NCBI RefSeq assembly: GCF_022605725.1
Contig: NC_065558.1
Location: 6,014,001-6,078,000 of the forward strand
Length of the DNA stretch: 64,000 nt
Reading direction: 5' to 3'
Source of the DNA: Anthonomus grandis grandis
Taxonomy: Eukaryota > Arthropoda > Insecta > Coleoptera > Curculionidae
Under the pieces are notes generated by a model. That model did not search any database, was not told the origin of the DNA, and saw only the letters and a list, made by a program, of their open reading frames with translations. Positions 11,617-22,808 of this stretch are shown piece by piece (positions within the stretch are counted from its first letter, which is position 1; the number at the start of each line of letters is the position of its first letter). The translations under genes were made by a program, and so were the position numbers.

Positions 11617-11742
11617 TATATGGAATTAATTTTGGTATAAAAAACATTTATCCCTGGATATTCATGATTACATCCAAAACTATTTTTCCTCCAAACTACA
11701 TGATTCAATGGTCTAAAATGCTATTTCTCTTCATAATTTCAG

Positions 11743-11787
11743 TGAACACAATGGCTGAAACTGCTGCTGAAATTCCCACTTCAGACT
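11743..11787 (+). CDS. Candidate start-containing exon, gene unknown
   Basis: Bounded by a good acceptor (ATAATTTCAG) and a very good donor (ACT|GTAAGTACC). ATG at 11751 opens MAETAAEIPTSD and the exon ends in phase 1. Splicing to the next bounded segment (11833-11899) would give YK and a stop, that is a 14-residue peptide, so either this is a very short frame or the true partner exon lies elsewhere. I do not recognise the protein. Confidence 0.3.
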
Positions 11788-11832
11788 GTAAGTACCCAAT
11801 TTTTAAAAAATAAATTCTCTTCTTAATTTTAG

Positions 11833-11899
11833 ACAAATAATTCGATATTTTGTGGTTTTTGTTTTAATGTGGAACAGTTGCTTTGTGAATCTAACCAAG
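11833..11899 (+). other. Splice-bounded 67-nt segment
   Basis: Lies between a TTTTAG acceptor and an AAG|GTAAGTAC donor, 45 bp after the previous candidate exon. It could be an untranslated or alternative exon of the same + strand transcript. It ends 28 nt before the poly(A) signal of the convergent minus-strand gene. Confidence 0.25.
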
Positions 11900-11926
11900 G
11901 TAAGTACACAGATTAATTTTTAAATA

Positions 11927-11932
11927 TTTATT
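11927..11932 (-). terminator. AATAAA poly(A) signal
   Basis: Canonical AATAAA on the minus strand, 22 nt beyond the stop codon of the P-type transposase-derived gene. This spacing suggests a very short 3' UTR. Confidence 0.5.
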
Positions 11933-11954
11933 AGTTTATAACAATCAATTCAGT

Positions 11955-13690
11955 TTAGGTATCTCCGAGTATATTAAGTTGCTGCATTAAAGTCTCAGTA
12001 ATCTTAAATATGGCTAGTGCAGTCATGTCTGTATTATCTGGCCTAAAACAAGCAATATGTTAATAAATATAAAAAATTAAATTAACCAACTTACAGGTTA
12101 GTGAAAAGTTCCCTTTTTACGTGCCTTAAGCCAAACCTTGATGGTTTGATATCAAATAATGTGTTATTAGTTTTAACGTGATTTTTGTACACCTCAAGCA
12201 GGGATGTAAAATAAACGGTCAGACCTAAAATATTTAAACAATTGGGCAAGAACTCGAATTAGGGCCAATTATACCTCTTGTATCAGCAGAGAATAATAAT
12301 AAATGTTTTGGTGTAGACTCAGTTACACTCTTCAAACATCTTATGTAAGAAACTATTTTTTCAATCAATGGAAGCCATTCTTGCTCATTACTTGATGATA
12401 GACATCCATAAGGTGGCTTCCCATTTCCCTAAAGTTTGATAAAATACTAAATAAAAACTTGTTAAGTAGAATTAGACACTTCACCTGAGATATCTGAGAT
12501 ATAAGGTCCAGGACCTTTATAAATTTAATAGTTTCCTTACTCTTCTCAAAACCTTCATATTTTAAATCTTTTAAATATTGAATGGCATCAGCCAAAGGTT
12601 TTCCAATAAAGGTTTCATCATATTTAATCTGTATAATAAATTTTCAAATTATTTTAACAGCATTTAAAGCAACCACACTTACCCTTTTCTTATGAATGAT
12701 CCAGTCACAAGTAATCTCGTCATTTTCATAAACTTTTAAGTCATCTTCCGTAATAGACTCAACTTTCAAATAAAATCCATAATTAATTAGCTGCTTTCTA
12801 TATTGGATGTGCCTGTTGCTGGACCAAAAGTCTTTTAAATCTGCTAAAATATTGTCAGCGTCATAAAAAACCTGTACAGGTTTAGAAGTAACTGGGTGTG
12901 GGAAGTGAGCTGTTATTCTGTTTTCCCATGGAGGCAATATTTCCACTCCTAAAATAAAGATTTTAAAAAAATAATTAAAAATTTCAGTTGGATTATTTGT
13001 TACCAAGTTCTTCAGCCAAAGCAAAACTTAAATGTGGACTGTTGCTGTTTAAAGTAACAGATATAATATTGACATTGATCTCTTCCAGCCAAGATAAAGT
13101 TTCCTCAATTATATCTGCAAAGAATTTAATGTCTGGGTTGTGTACAAAAAATAGTCCTATAGGGATTTTCCAGTCTTGATTTAAAGATATAACCTGAAAG
13201 CTATAAATGTATAGTCTATAAAAGCGCTATCTTAAGAATTTACCATAAAAATCACTGCTTTGCTTGCCATCTTTCTTGCCTCATTTTGTAGCCCTTGCCC
13301 ACAATTCTCTGAATAACCAAATATTTTTCCCTAATAAATTAAAAATAAAACACACAAGACAACACATTTACACTATAATAAATTACTTTATATGTCTCAT
13401 TTTTCTGTGCCAGCATTATCTCTTCAATCAGTAAAGCGCAAACTGTAGAATTCTGATTTTTTATATTTGAATCTGCGGCCGTCTTAAGCACCTCAAAAGC
13501 CTTATCGCTCAAGCCCACTTGCGGCTTTGGGGATTCTTCTTGCGGTCGAGTTTCATCTGTTAGTTCAGGCAATTCGACTTCTTCAAATTTGTCATCATCC
13601 ATTGGTATTTCAATTTTGCATATTTGTGGTTCCAGCACTGGCAGTTCATCTTCATCAAGGTCAATGATTTCTTGTTCAAGATTTTTAACC
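11955..13690 (-). CDS. P-element/THAP9-type transposase-derived protein
   Basis: Eight minus-strand exons join in one frame: 13690-13387, 13330-13244, 13193-13004, 12948-12683, 12628-12485, 12428-12275, 12224-12095, 12042-11955 (TAA at 11955-11957). All introns are 50-56 bp with GT..AG ends, and every junction keeps phase. That is about 450 residues, without the 5' end. An acidic N-terminal part is followed by an RNase-H-like core of the P-transposase family: STVCALLIEEIMLAQ, KAVIFMVISLNQDWKIPIG, NIISVTLNSNSPHL, FPHPVTSKPVQVFYD, then the insertion-domain-like KSKETIKFIKVLDLI. In relatives the first strand usually reads FDEM and the later one CDQG. Here they are IEEI and LNSN, so both catalytic Asp appear lost while the frame is intact. 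No THAP domain is visible upstream, where a non-LTR element begins. It ends earlier than full transposases. Either a domesticated DNA-binding or regulatory gene or a recently silenced copy. Confidence 0.7.
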
Positions 13691-13979
13691 CTGGACAATT
13701 CAAGGGGGAAGGATGAATTATTTGAATTGATTATTTATTTATTTGCCACACATTAACAGGAAATTCTCAATAAGACAGCTTATGATTGGCATAGCTTAAG
13801 TATAAGTATACCATTTTTATAAACTTAACAATTTATGAAAATTGAAATCATTTCATTAAAAAAAATACCGAAATCCCAAGCTCCAGAATATACTACAGGC
13901 AAAAGAAAATAAAATGAGGGAAAGATATTTTTGGTGGTAATAAACAGATCAATATTGTTATTGCTGTGTAAAATTTTTT

Positions 13980-16700
13980 ATTTTATTTTATTTACGCCAT
14001 TCAACAGAAATACATCCAATTACTGAATGGGAAAAAACATACATTTACAATCAATAACAATAAGGAAATGCTTAAAAAGAAATACAATGAGAAAAGTAAA
14101 GAAAAAAAAAAAGTTTTACTAAGAATAGTGTACTTTTTTGATATCTGCTATGCTACAGTTAAATAAGTCACATTGACCCTGAACAGAATTATATGTGTTA
14201 CAGGCTCTGCGTAGTGGAGAAAATTTGTTAATGTTAGTCCTTGGTCTAGGTAGGTAAAATGTTTGTGAGTTTCTGGCTGATATGCGAGGTATGTGAAAGT
14301 TCAGTTTCTGTAATAACTCTGGCAAGTCGATTAAGTTGTTCACTAATTTATATAGAAACTGCAAATCAGCAGATTTTCTTCTATCTTCTAAAGAATGAAA
14401 GAAAAATCTTTCCAGTGAAAAACTGATTTCTGGGTACACTCCATCGCATTTATAGCAAAGAAATTTTAGACATTTTCTCTGTATACCCTCAATCTCATTT
14501 ATATGGTTTTGGCAATAAGGGGACCAAACTTGAGAAGCATACTCAAGTATGGATCTGACATATGAGAAGAATAAGATTTTTAGGCTGAGGATATTATTAA
14601 AATTATAAGAGTTACGTGTTACAAAACCTAGCATTCTGTAGCTACGTTTGACAATATCTGTAATATGTGGCTGAAAAGAAAGAGAGCTATCAAATGTTAC
14701 ACCTAAGTCATTCAAAACTGTTGATCTAGGGACTGTGACATTGTCTATGGTATAGTGATAAATATTTATTTTTTTATTTAAACTGAAAGAGACAACATTA
14801 CATTTAGCAGCATTTAGAGGCAGGTTATTATTTTTACACCATGCATTAAGTTTGTTTAAGTCACTTTGAAGTAAAATACAGTCCAAAATGCTGTTAATTC
14901 TTTAAAAAAAAATTTTATCGTCCGCGTATAATAGACTATTTACAGAAAGTTCATCAGATATTTTATTGATAAATGAGTTGAAAAAAAGCGGTCCCAAAAT
15001 TGAGCCCTGTGGTACTCCAGAGGCGGCAACAATCTTCGCCGAGCTTCGACCATGCATAGCATTCTACGTACTGGGGGCGGTCACTCAAGTAGGATCTAAA
15101 AAGATTCGTTAGGCCGGAAGAAAATCCATAAATTCGATCGAAGTTGTTAATGAGAATGCCATGGTCGAGTCGGTCAAAGGCCTTGATTTATTGATTCAGT
15201 TATAAATTCAGTAAGAGAAACTAGATTTGTGGTGGTAGACCTGCCCTTCATAAAACCTTGTTGTCTACTGTCAATCAGATGTTTCATTGATGGATATAAA
15301 GCAGTATGCAGAACACGTTCAAAACATGTAGAAAAGTTATTAATTATTGTTATAGGGCGATCGTTTTCTATAAGATTTTTGTCACTCTTTTTGTGTACAG
15401 GGATAATTTTAGATATTTTCCAAAGATCAGGAAAGCTTTCTTGTTTTAACGCTAAAGTAAAAAGGAATGTTAATGGTTTAACAAAAGCTATGGCACAATC
15501 ATAGAGAAGGAAAGCAGGAATTTTGTCGGGTCCAACAGTTGCTTTTCAGAGCATTCATCATTTAAGAGCTTGTAATACTTCATCTTCCGTAAATCTGGAT
15601 ATAATGATGGTATCTGCAAATATGTTTTGAGCATTGTTGCCAGGTTGTGTAGCAGTGGAAGAAATATATGCACTTTTAAAGAAATCTGTGAATGCGTTTG
15701 CAATAGCTTGAGGATCAGACATAATCATTCCCTGTTGGTCAGTCATATTTTGAGGTAACAAATTGTTATTTTGTGAGCTTTGAATTAGCTTCCAAAAATT
15801 GTTTGATAGGGAAAATAAATTATTTTCAAGATTAACACAGTATTCTGTGTGACAGTTCAATATTTTTTTTGATTTTTGATCAACACTCTCTAAATTTAGT
15901 TAAATCATATTGTTGATGAAAACACTTATATTTCTTCCACGAGCTATGTTTATTTCTAATTGATAAAACCAGGGTGGATAAGATCGTTTGTGCCTGGCAG
16001 TATTAGAGACACAGTTATCAAGACAATTTATATAATAATAAAATTATTATAGAAAAGTTCGACGGCAGAATTGATATTATGCACAGATTCCAATATATTC
16101 CAGTGAATGTTAAGAATGCTCTGATATAAAATTCTTAGGTCAGCTTTTTTAAAATTATATAAAATATTAAACCATGAGCAAGTTTGATCTAGAAGTGCAT
16201 TTCTTGCTAAGTTAGTAGGTCTATTTTCTAAATAAAAGCAAAGGTGTTTTCTAATGTAGATAGAGGGAACAAAAAAAAATCAACTTTCAACATGTATTTT
16301 GTACTTGTAAGGAACTTATGGTTGGACCCCCTCAGTTTATATTCTCTCAGTTTTGAAGCAAAGATATTTCAAAAAACCTGTGCTGTACATGCTCAAGTCT
16401 ATTTATATGTCTACCACACCATTGTGGCATAAAGTCATTTAGACTTATATGCAGTAATAAGCCTGTCCAATCTATCAAATTTTGTAGGCTCTATTATGAA
16501 ACCAAAAGTTTTCAAGGAAAATTAAATAACCTCATCAATATGTGATTGTGTTCAGTTACTGTAGGTATGTGGATAGCTAAGTTAGCTACTATGATTGTAA
16601 ATGTAATTAAGGGGATTTTAATTTGCAAAAATCTTGTTGCAACTTTCTCTGGGCCCATCACAGATTTTGTATAAGGAGATTGGAATTATGTTTTATTTTA
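13980..16700 (-). mobile_element. Jockey-like non-LTR element, copy B
   Basis: The minus strand reads, in element order: an endonuclease-to-RT linker (16400-15900), QAIANAFTDFFKSAYIS (15860-15558), then RT blocks including VPQGSILGPLFFNSFINKI and LLYADDKIFF (about 15030-14900), then a long open C-terminal part (14886-14119; RSILEYASQVWSPYC). The 3' end at about 13980 is AT-rich (AAATAAAATAAAAT). Frames are broken at several points, so it is inactive. It sits directly upstream of the P-type gene and may have separated that gene from its first exon. Clade assignment (jockey versus a neighbour) is uncertain. Confidence 0.7.
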
Positions 16701-17830
16701 TTTATGTCATTAAGCATTCAAGAACTTGAAGCTTCTAGGCATTTAGGGATGTTCTATCAAGTCAAAATATAGATTTGATTATTTTCAGAAGCCAAGTAAG
16801 GCTTAGTAAGAAGCACTTAATGTAACTTACTCCATTTGCTGATTCCTTAATGTGTACAAATATTAAAATTTTGACACGGAGCGATAAAGTTGATTTTAAC
16901 GCATATTTTATTTCAATTTTCCTTGTTTGCATCTAAAAACTTAAAAAAAAAAAACAAACTTTGTTTATATGTAAATAAAAATAAAAGCGATTTATTTTTG
17001 AGGTTATGTGCAACCCTTGGGTTTGAGGTTGACAATTATGACATTGGCGCGTACGTAAGTAGGAATGTGCGACGGCATCGATAGACAAGTTGTGAAACTT
17101 TAAATCACAAGGAAATTATTTTCCTTGATGAATTTTTTCGTAGAATATGCTTTGGCATTTTCGCCTAGACAGTTAGTAACCATAGTATTATAGTAAATAT
17201 AAAAAACCTACAGTAAATATAGTTTTAGTTAGACAGTAAGTAGACCTGTAGTAACTTTAATTTAAAAATCAATGAAACGGAAATGTCTTGTATGTCCTAT
17301 TTTAAACCTGCGATACTCAAAAATAAAAATGTTCTTTGTATTCTTTAATTAAATTCTTTTTATAGTGTGTGTGTAATACTTTGACGTTATGTTTGACATT
17401 TATGACGTTTTTGACAATAACGGCCAAATGCATAGTCGGGATGTGCTACGATATCGATGAGACATGTATAACATTCCGACAATAAATCTAATTAGTTTTT
17501 TCTTAAAAACAACAAGACAAAAAAATTGTCTCCTTGGCGAACTTTTTCGCTTAAAATTTATTTCCGCCTAGCCTATACGCGTATTATATGCAATACGACC
17601 TTTAATTCGCGTCGCAAAGAAAAGAGAAATAAAGTCTTTTGTATCTGGTATCCTGACCCTGCGATGCCCACATACGGTTCTTTCTTTTCTGATTTTTATT
17701 GTTTTTGCCCACGTACCGTCTCTCGTTCGAGGTTCTTGACCACAATAGTGGTTTTATGTCGGTTTTAGATACTCGCTCGCACTTTTATTTAGATCAATTT
17801 CCATCTGGGTCACAACTGTACGTACGGAGG
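16700..17830. other. Intergenic stretch with a diverged duplication
   Basis: No coding segment supported. Two diverged copies about 370 bp apart share the words GGAATGTGCGACG / GGGATGTGCTACG next to an ATCGAT, then CCTTG(A/G)(T/C)GAA(T/C)TTTTTCG, then TTTCGCCTAG / TTCCGCCTAG (about 17060-17170 and 17430-17575). Confidence 0.35.
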
Positions 17831-18156
17831 TGTGAAGAGAATGGGTTTTAAATTGTGAAAGAGCCTTTTATGAGTCACCCTTTCTCTCTCTCTGGTAGGA
17901 TACCTACCTGGAATGTTTAGGAGAATGTCTGGGATTAGAGCTGCATCGATTATACTATCACATACAAAGGCCTCGCTTCCCTTTGTGACTCATTTGAATT
18001 TTTTTCCCGGAATTTCTAATTGTTTAATTCAATTTTCGCTGTTTGAGGGAGCAAAAAAAATCTGCATGTGGCGGCTCCGAGTCTCAGCGTTTCAACCAGA
18101 ATAACCAGATGAGTCACGCGAGGTGGCGAAGGTGGAGGGTCCCTCCCACCCTTTCC

Positions 18157-18190
18157 TATAAAACCCGAAGTGTATCAATTACGGCCCGGT
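18157..18190 (+). promoter_or_regulatory. Possible TATA-type core promoter
   Basis: TATAAAA at 18157-18163 sits at the end of a locally GC-rich stretch and is followed about 30 bp later by GC-rich sequence where initiation would be expected. Downstream the sequence runs into a minisatellite at 18422 with no evident coding exon, so the transcript, if any, is unknown. Confidence 0.25.
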
Positions 18191-18421
18191 CGGTAGCGTC
18201 TCCCGAGGATTTCCTTCCTCGGGTGGTCTATGTGTGCGAGCGAGACATCTTCCCAGTTTTTCTTATCAGCTAACTTTATTTTCTCCCCTCGCGATTTAGT
18301 AGATTTAGGATATTGAGGCTGTCAACAATAAAAGGGTCTGAGAATGGCAAGAAGTATCGTTCGATGGCTTTGGTAGATAAACAACGTCCTAACTGTTGTT
18401 CATAAAAGATAGGGTGTTAGC

Positions 18422-19232
18422 TTCCTGGACTAAATAAGAGCCAATTTAAACTGTCTGAAATAAATTAAAAATTATTTCGATTGTCTGAATTATTTCAAAG
18501 CTAATTTTATCTTCCTGGACTAAATAAAAAGCTATTTCAACTGCCTAAATTTAATAAAAGCTGATTTCAACTTCCTGGACAAAACAAAAGCTGATTTCAA
18601 CTGCCTAAAATAAATAGAAACTGATTTCAACTCTCTGGATGAATTCAAAGCTAATTTTAGCTTTCTGGAGTAAATAAAAGCTGATTTCAACTGCCTGGAA
18701 TAAATCAAAAATTATTTCGACTGTCTGGATTATTTCAAAGCTAATTTTATCTTCCTGGACTAAATAAAAGCCGATTTCAACTGCCTGAATTAATTCAAAG
18801 CTGATTTCAACTTTCTGGACGAAATAAAAGCTGATTTCAACTGTCTAACATAATTAAAAACTGATTTCAATTCTCTGTATTAATTCAAAGTTAATTTTAG
18901 CTTCCTGGACTAAATAAAAGCCAATTTCAACTGCCTGGAATAAATTAAAAATTATTTCAACTCTATGGATGAATTCTAAGCTAATTTTAGTTTTCTGGAG
19001 TAAATAAAAGCTTATTTCAACTACCTGGAATAAATTGAAAATAATTTCGATTGTCTGGATGATTTCAAAGCTAATTTTATCTTCCTGGACTAAATAAAAG
19101 CCAACTTAAACTGCCTGAATTAATTCAAAGCTGATTTCAACTTCCTGGATAAAATAAAAGCGTATTTCAAATGCCTGCAACAAACAAAAGCAGGTTTCAA
19201 CTCTCTGGAAAACTTCAACGCTGATTTGAACT
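18422..19232. repeat. ~30-bp minisatellite with higher-order structure
   Basis: About 27 head-to-tail monomers of roughly 30 bp with consensus near CTGCCTGGATAAATAAAAGC plus TGATTTCAA. Variant monomers recur in fixed order. The block beginning with an ATTATTTCGA-type monomer, followed by a TTCAAAGCTAATTTTATCTT-type pair, appears near 18471, 18711 and 19041, i.e. at spacings of 240 and 330 bp (8 and 11 monomers). The word CCTGGACTAAAT inside it resembles the motif that recurs farther right. Confidence 0.85.
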
Positions 19233-19900
19233 TTGACAGTTCGAATAAAATAAAATTTATGATTAAGAATTGATGTTGTTCAATACAAAAAAAAAAATTT
19301 ATGTCTTAAAAAAGCCAACTGATGGACCTTGATCAACCATAGCAATTTAAAAAAATATCGATATTTATTATTATAATTTAATAGCAATAAATAAATCGGC
19401 GTATTTAATAAAACATACCAAGTTACGTTATAACTTAATAAATAGCAAAGGAAAGTCATACTAATGCCTTCAAAAAATTACCAAAGATGGAATATGCGTT
19501 GAAATTCAATTATTCTTCTAAATACTATTCAATATAAATTTCGCAATTACCATTATAATTTATTACTATCGCCCATTATAATATTAATAATTTATTAAGA
19601 AACCATACTGTTATTAGGTTCGTTTTCACCTTAACAGAGAGTCATTAGTGTCATGCGTAAAAATGGTTTTTTTTTGTTGATGATAACTATTCATAAAAAA
19701 AAATAAATAACATGTTAGACAAAGATGGGCTTATGATTGCTATAATGTGTTAGAAAGAGAGGAGAAGTATATTCAAAATTCAGACAGTTAATTTGCCACT
19801 ATGAGAATTATAGCCTTTCAATGTTCTAAGGTTTTCCGGCAGAAGTAAAAAGAAAGCCTGTGCAAGCTAAAGAACTATGAAAAATGGCCGCGTTTTATAT
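19233..19900. other. AT-rich stretch, nothing assigned
   Basis: Simple AT-rich sequence between the minisatellite and a non-LTR 3' end. Near 19811 the word AGCCTTTCAATGTTCTAAG also occurs in the P-type fragment at about 2466, possibly a scrap of the same element family. Confidence 0.35.
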
Positions 19901-21830
19901 CAATCAATGCTTTATTGTCAAGAAATTGTTACAATTTGTAGACAAAGCTGTAAAACAAAAAAGACACAAAAATGCAAACAAAACACAATTAAAAAAAAAG
20001 AAAAACAAAACAAAATTTAAAAAAAAATATAAATAAATAAATAGAATAAATAGAATAGATTATCTACAATATATACAGATTAATACAATTTAGAAATTGT
20101 AAGTAGTCAAAAATATTATTATAAAATATACAATTTAATGTATACAATGTCAAAAAAAAAGATCATTAAAAAATCTCTCTACGTTAAAAAAAAATGTAAA
20201 AAATGTTTAAAAAAGTAAAAAATTATAAAAAATCCTAAAATAGCTACAAAAAGCAGTATACCTAAACATGTACAGATAGTAAAAATACATAATCTGCTAG
20301 TGCGAAATTTCAAATCAATGATTACAAAAAAATCGTTAACTGTGTAAAAAGCTCTCTCCAGTAAGAATGCTTTTAATGCTTTACGAAATGCAAAAAAAGA
20401 TATGATGGATTTAATTTCCAATGGCAAATGATTGTGCATTTTTTTTGCATTATATAATATGGAACTTTTGACCAACTCTGAATGTGGGGTAGGCAGGTAT
20501 AGATCATGTTCCGTGTATCTAAGTAGATAACTATGGGAAGGCCTATCAGATGCTGAACCGTGTTTGCGTATTAGACAAAGGGACTCAAATATGAATAAAG
20601 ATGGAAAAGTTAATATTTGAAATTTTTTGAAGAAATGCTGGCAATGACTTCTGTATTTAAGTCTCAGTGTATAACGTAAAGCTCTCTTTTGTAGTCTAAA
20701 AATACGGTCAAATTGAGTTGCACTACATGTACCCCAGAATGGAAGGGCGTATCGAAGGTGCGATTCAAAAAGGGCAAAATAAACTGTTCTAGAAGTAGAC
20801 AGGCTAAGCTCCTTAGAAATTGATCTTAACGCAAAACAAGCGGAACTTAATTTTCTTGATAAAAAGTCAATATGTGTGTTCCATTTTAACGAGTTGTCAA
20901 CAGTTAGCCCTAAAAACTTTACAGAATCAAATTCGTCAATTGTTGCATTACCAAGTACAAAAGATTGCAAGGTATTTTTATACGACAACATTTTAGTTTT
21001 GGAAATGTTGAGACAAAGGAGATTAGAGTCGCACCATGATTTGATAGTAGTTAAGTCACTTGATACGGTTCTATGAAGTTTAGAAATATCCGGATCACTC
21101 CAGGTAAAACTAGTATCATCAGCAAATAGACAGACTTTACCGTTAATATTTAGATTAGCAATGTCATTGATGAAGATAAGAAACAAAATAGGGCCAAGTA
21201 CGGAACCTTGAGGCACTCCACTTTGTATTGGCTTGCAAGAAGACATAGTCGAATCAATTCTCACAGCTTGACTTCTGTTACTGAGATACGACTTAAACCA
21301 TTCAAAAGGCGCTCCTCTGAACCCGTAATATTGCAACTTTTTTAATAAGATGTCATGATTAACACAATCAAAGGCTTTAGAAAAATCACAGAAAATTGTT
21401 GCTGTAGGGTGTTGGTTGTTTAAGCTAGAGTATACATTATTAAAAAGAGAAAACATAGCATCATTTGTGCATTTGTTATTTAAAAATCCAAATTGATGGG
21501 AAGTAAGTATTTTATATTTTAGCAAAAATGATTGAAGTCTTTTTTTAACCAATCTTTCAATAATTTTTTAAAGTGTGGGAAGAAGAGCAATAGGGCGATA
21601 GTTGGAAGACTGATCTTTGTCTCCTCCTTTATGTAGTGGAATTATTATCGCCAACTTAAGGCAGTTAGGAAAAACACCTTTTTGAAAAGACTGATTAATT
21701 AGAGTAATAAGATGACATAATGTACATTCGGGCAGATTTGAAAACATTTTGAGAGTAATTCCATCAATTCCAGAAGAGCCTTTGTTTTTGATTTCCCTAA
21801 TTGAACTGCAAAGCTCTGGTAACACTACGG
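19900..21830 (-). mobile_element. CR1/L2-like non-LTR element, copy C, nearly intact RT
   Basis: The minus strand carries one reverse-transcriptase frame from about 21825 to 20179 interrupted by a single in-frame TAA (21568-21570). The five codons after it continue the protein. Motifs in order: KGSSGIDGITLKMFSNL, YRPIALLPTL, QFGFLNNKCTNDAM, FCDFSKAFDCVNHDILLKKL, SGVPQGSVLGPILFLIFIND, CLFADDTSF, VKFLGLTVDNSLKW, HLRYALPFWG. The 5' half (ORF1, endonuclease) is missing, so the insertion is 5'-truncated. The 3' end at about 19900 reads AATAAAGCATTGATTGATAT, a short tandem repeat instead of poly(A). It is the best preserved retroelement in the window, with the same family as copies A and E. Confidence 0.8.
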
Positions 21831-22700
21831 GCGTAAAGAAGAAGCTGTGGAAATTCTCATTTGCAATGGGAAGATATAGGACATAATTTGATGCTTGACA
21901 GTCTGTGCAGCATCGGTAAAAGCGTTAGTCTTGCATTCTTAGCGCCATCTAAGTTTCGAAATGTAAAAGCTTTTTAGTGTTCCGTAAATCGTCCAAGCTT
22001 TCAAGGCCCTATTACTGAGGACCCGGTTGCTTTAGGTGGACATTTTTCATCATGGAACAAGTAAAGGAATCGTCGTCATTCTTCGATTGTCGAGGCAGTC
22101 AAAACCATAACCTACCGCAAAAAAGGTTCGCATTTCCCTGCTGCCGAAGGGAACAAAATGGAGAAATTATTGAAAAGCGATTATCTAATAACGGAGAGAA
22201 TGCAGAGGAGGGAGGGCGTAAAATAGGGCCAATAAAGAGCGATTGTATAGTTGCCAGGTGCCCGCCTGCATCCGTAACTTTCTAGAAACTGTTGAGGCAA
22301 GGAAGGACATGAAATCAAAGAAAAATTGCTTCAAAAAGGATTGTTTTTTTCTGACTGGGGGACTCCTTGAAAGGTTTCAACATATTATTCGAAATTAGGG
22401 TCTATTAAAAAAAGGGTCGTCACACATAAAAATTAAAAAATCTGGCGCCTACATAATACCGGCTTGGAGTGGTGGGGGTGGGGGTGCGGGGGGTACGCCT
22501 GCGTCCCGACGCCCTAACCATCCCCCCCGTCAACTGCTAAGGGCGCCGGCAGCAGTTCGAACTCGGCATCGGACGTGAAGAAAACTGTCGCACAACGTCT
22601 TTTGAGCTTGTCCGCCCTTGGCCAACATCCAATTTGTACATTAAGGGATTTTTATTGAAGGGCGGCACCTCTAAGATCTTTTCAATTTTTCCATTTTGTT
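21831..22700. other. Mixed-composition stretch with GC-rich core
   Basis: 22440-22680 is markedly GC-rich, with G-runs (22470-22500) and C-runs (about 22523). A 77-residue + strand open frame (22052-22285) has no recognizable motif. The composition could mark a promoter for the candidate exon that follows. Confidence 0.35.
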
Positions 22701-22705
22701 AATAG

Positions 22706-22808
22706 TCGCGGACTTAAAGGGTCGAAATGTTGATCGGGTTGGTCAGGGAGTCGGTGATGCAGTGCTTCTGCCATACGTGCAGGGCACCGATACCAGCTGC
22801 TGCCGCTG
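22706..22808 (+). CDS. Candidate first coding exon, gene unknown
   Basis: Lies between a TTAATAG acceptor-like site and a strong GCTG|GTAAGTAATGG donor. ATG at 22727 opens MLIGLVRESVMQCFCHTCRA and runs 27 codons plus one base to the donor. The stretch is CpG-rich, unlike the flanks, and follows a GC-rich region. I do not recognise the peptide and found no partner exon. It could also be an untranslated exon. Confidence 0.28.

Noticed and set aside
12988..13179. Plus-strand frame over the P-type gene
   Set aside because: Antisense shadow of two real exons.
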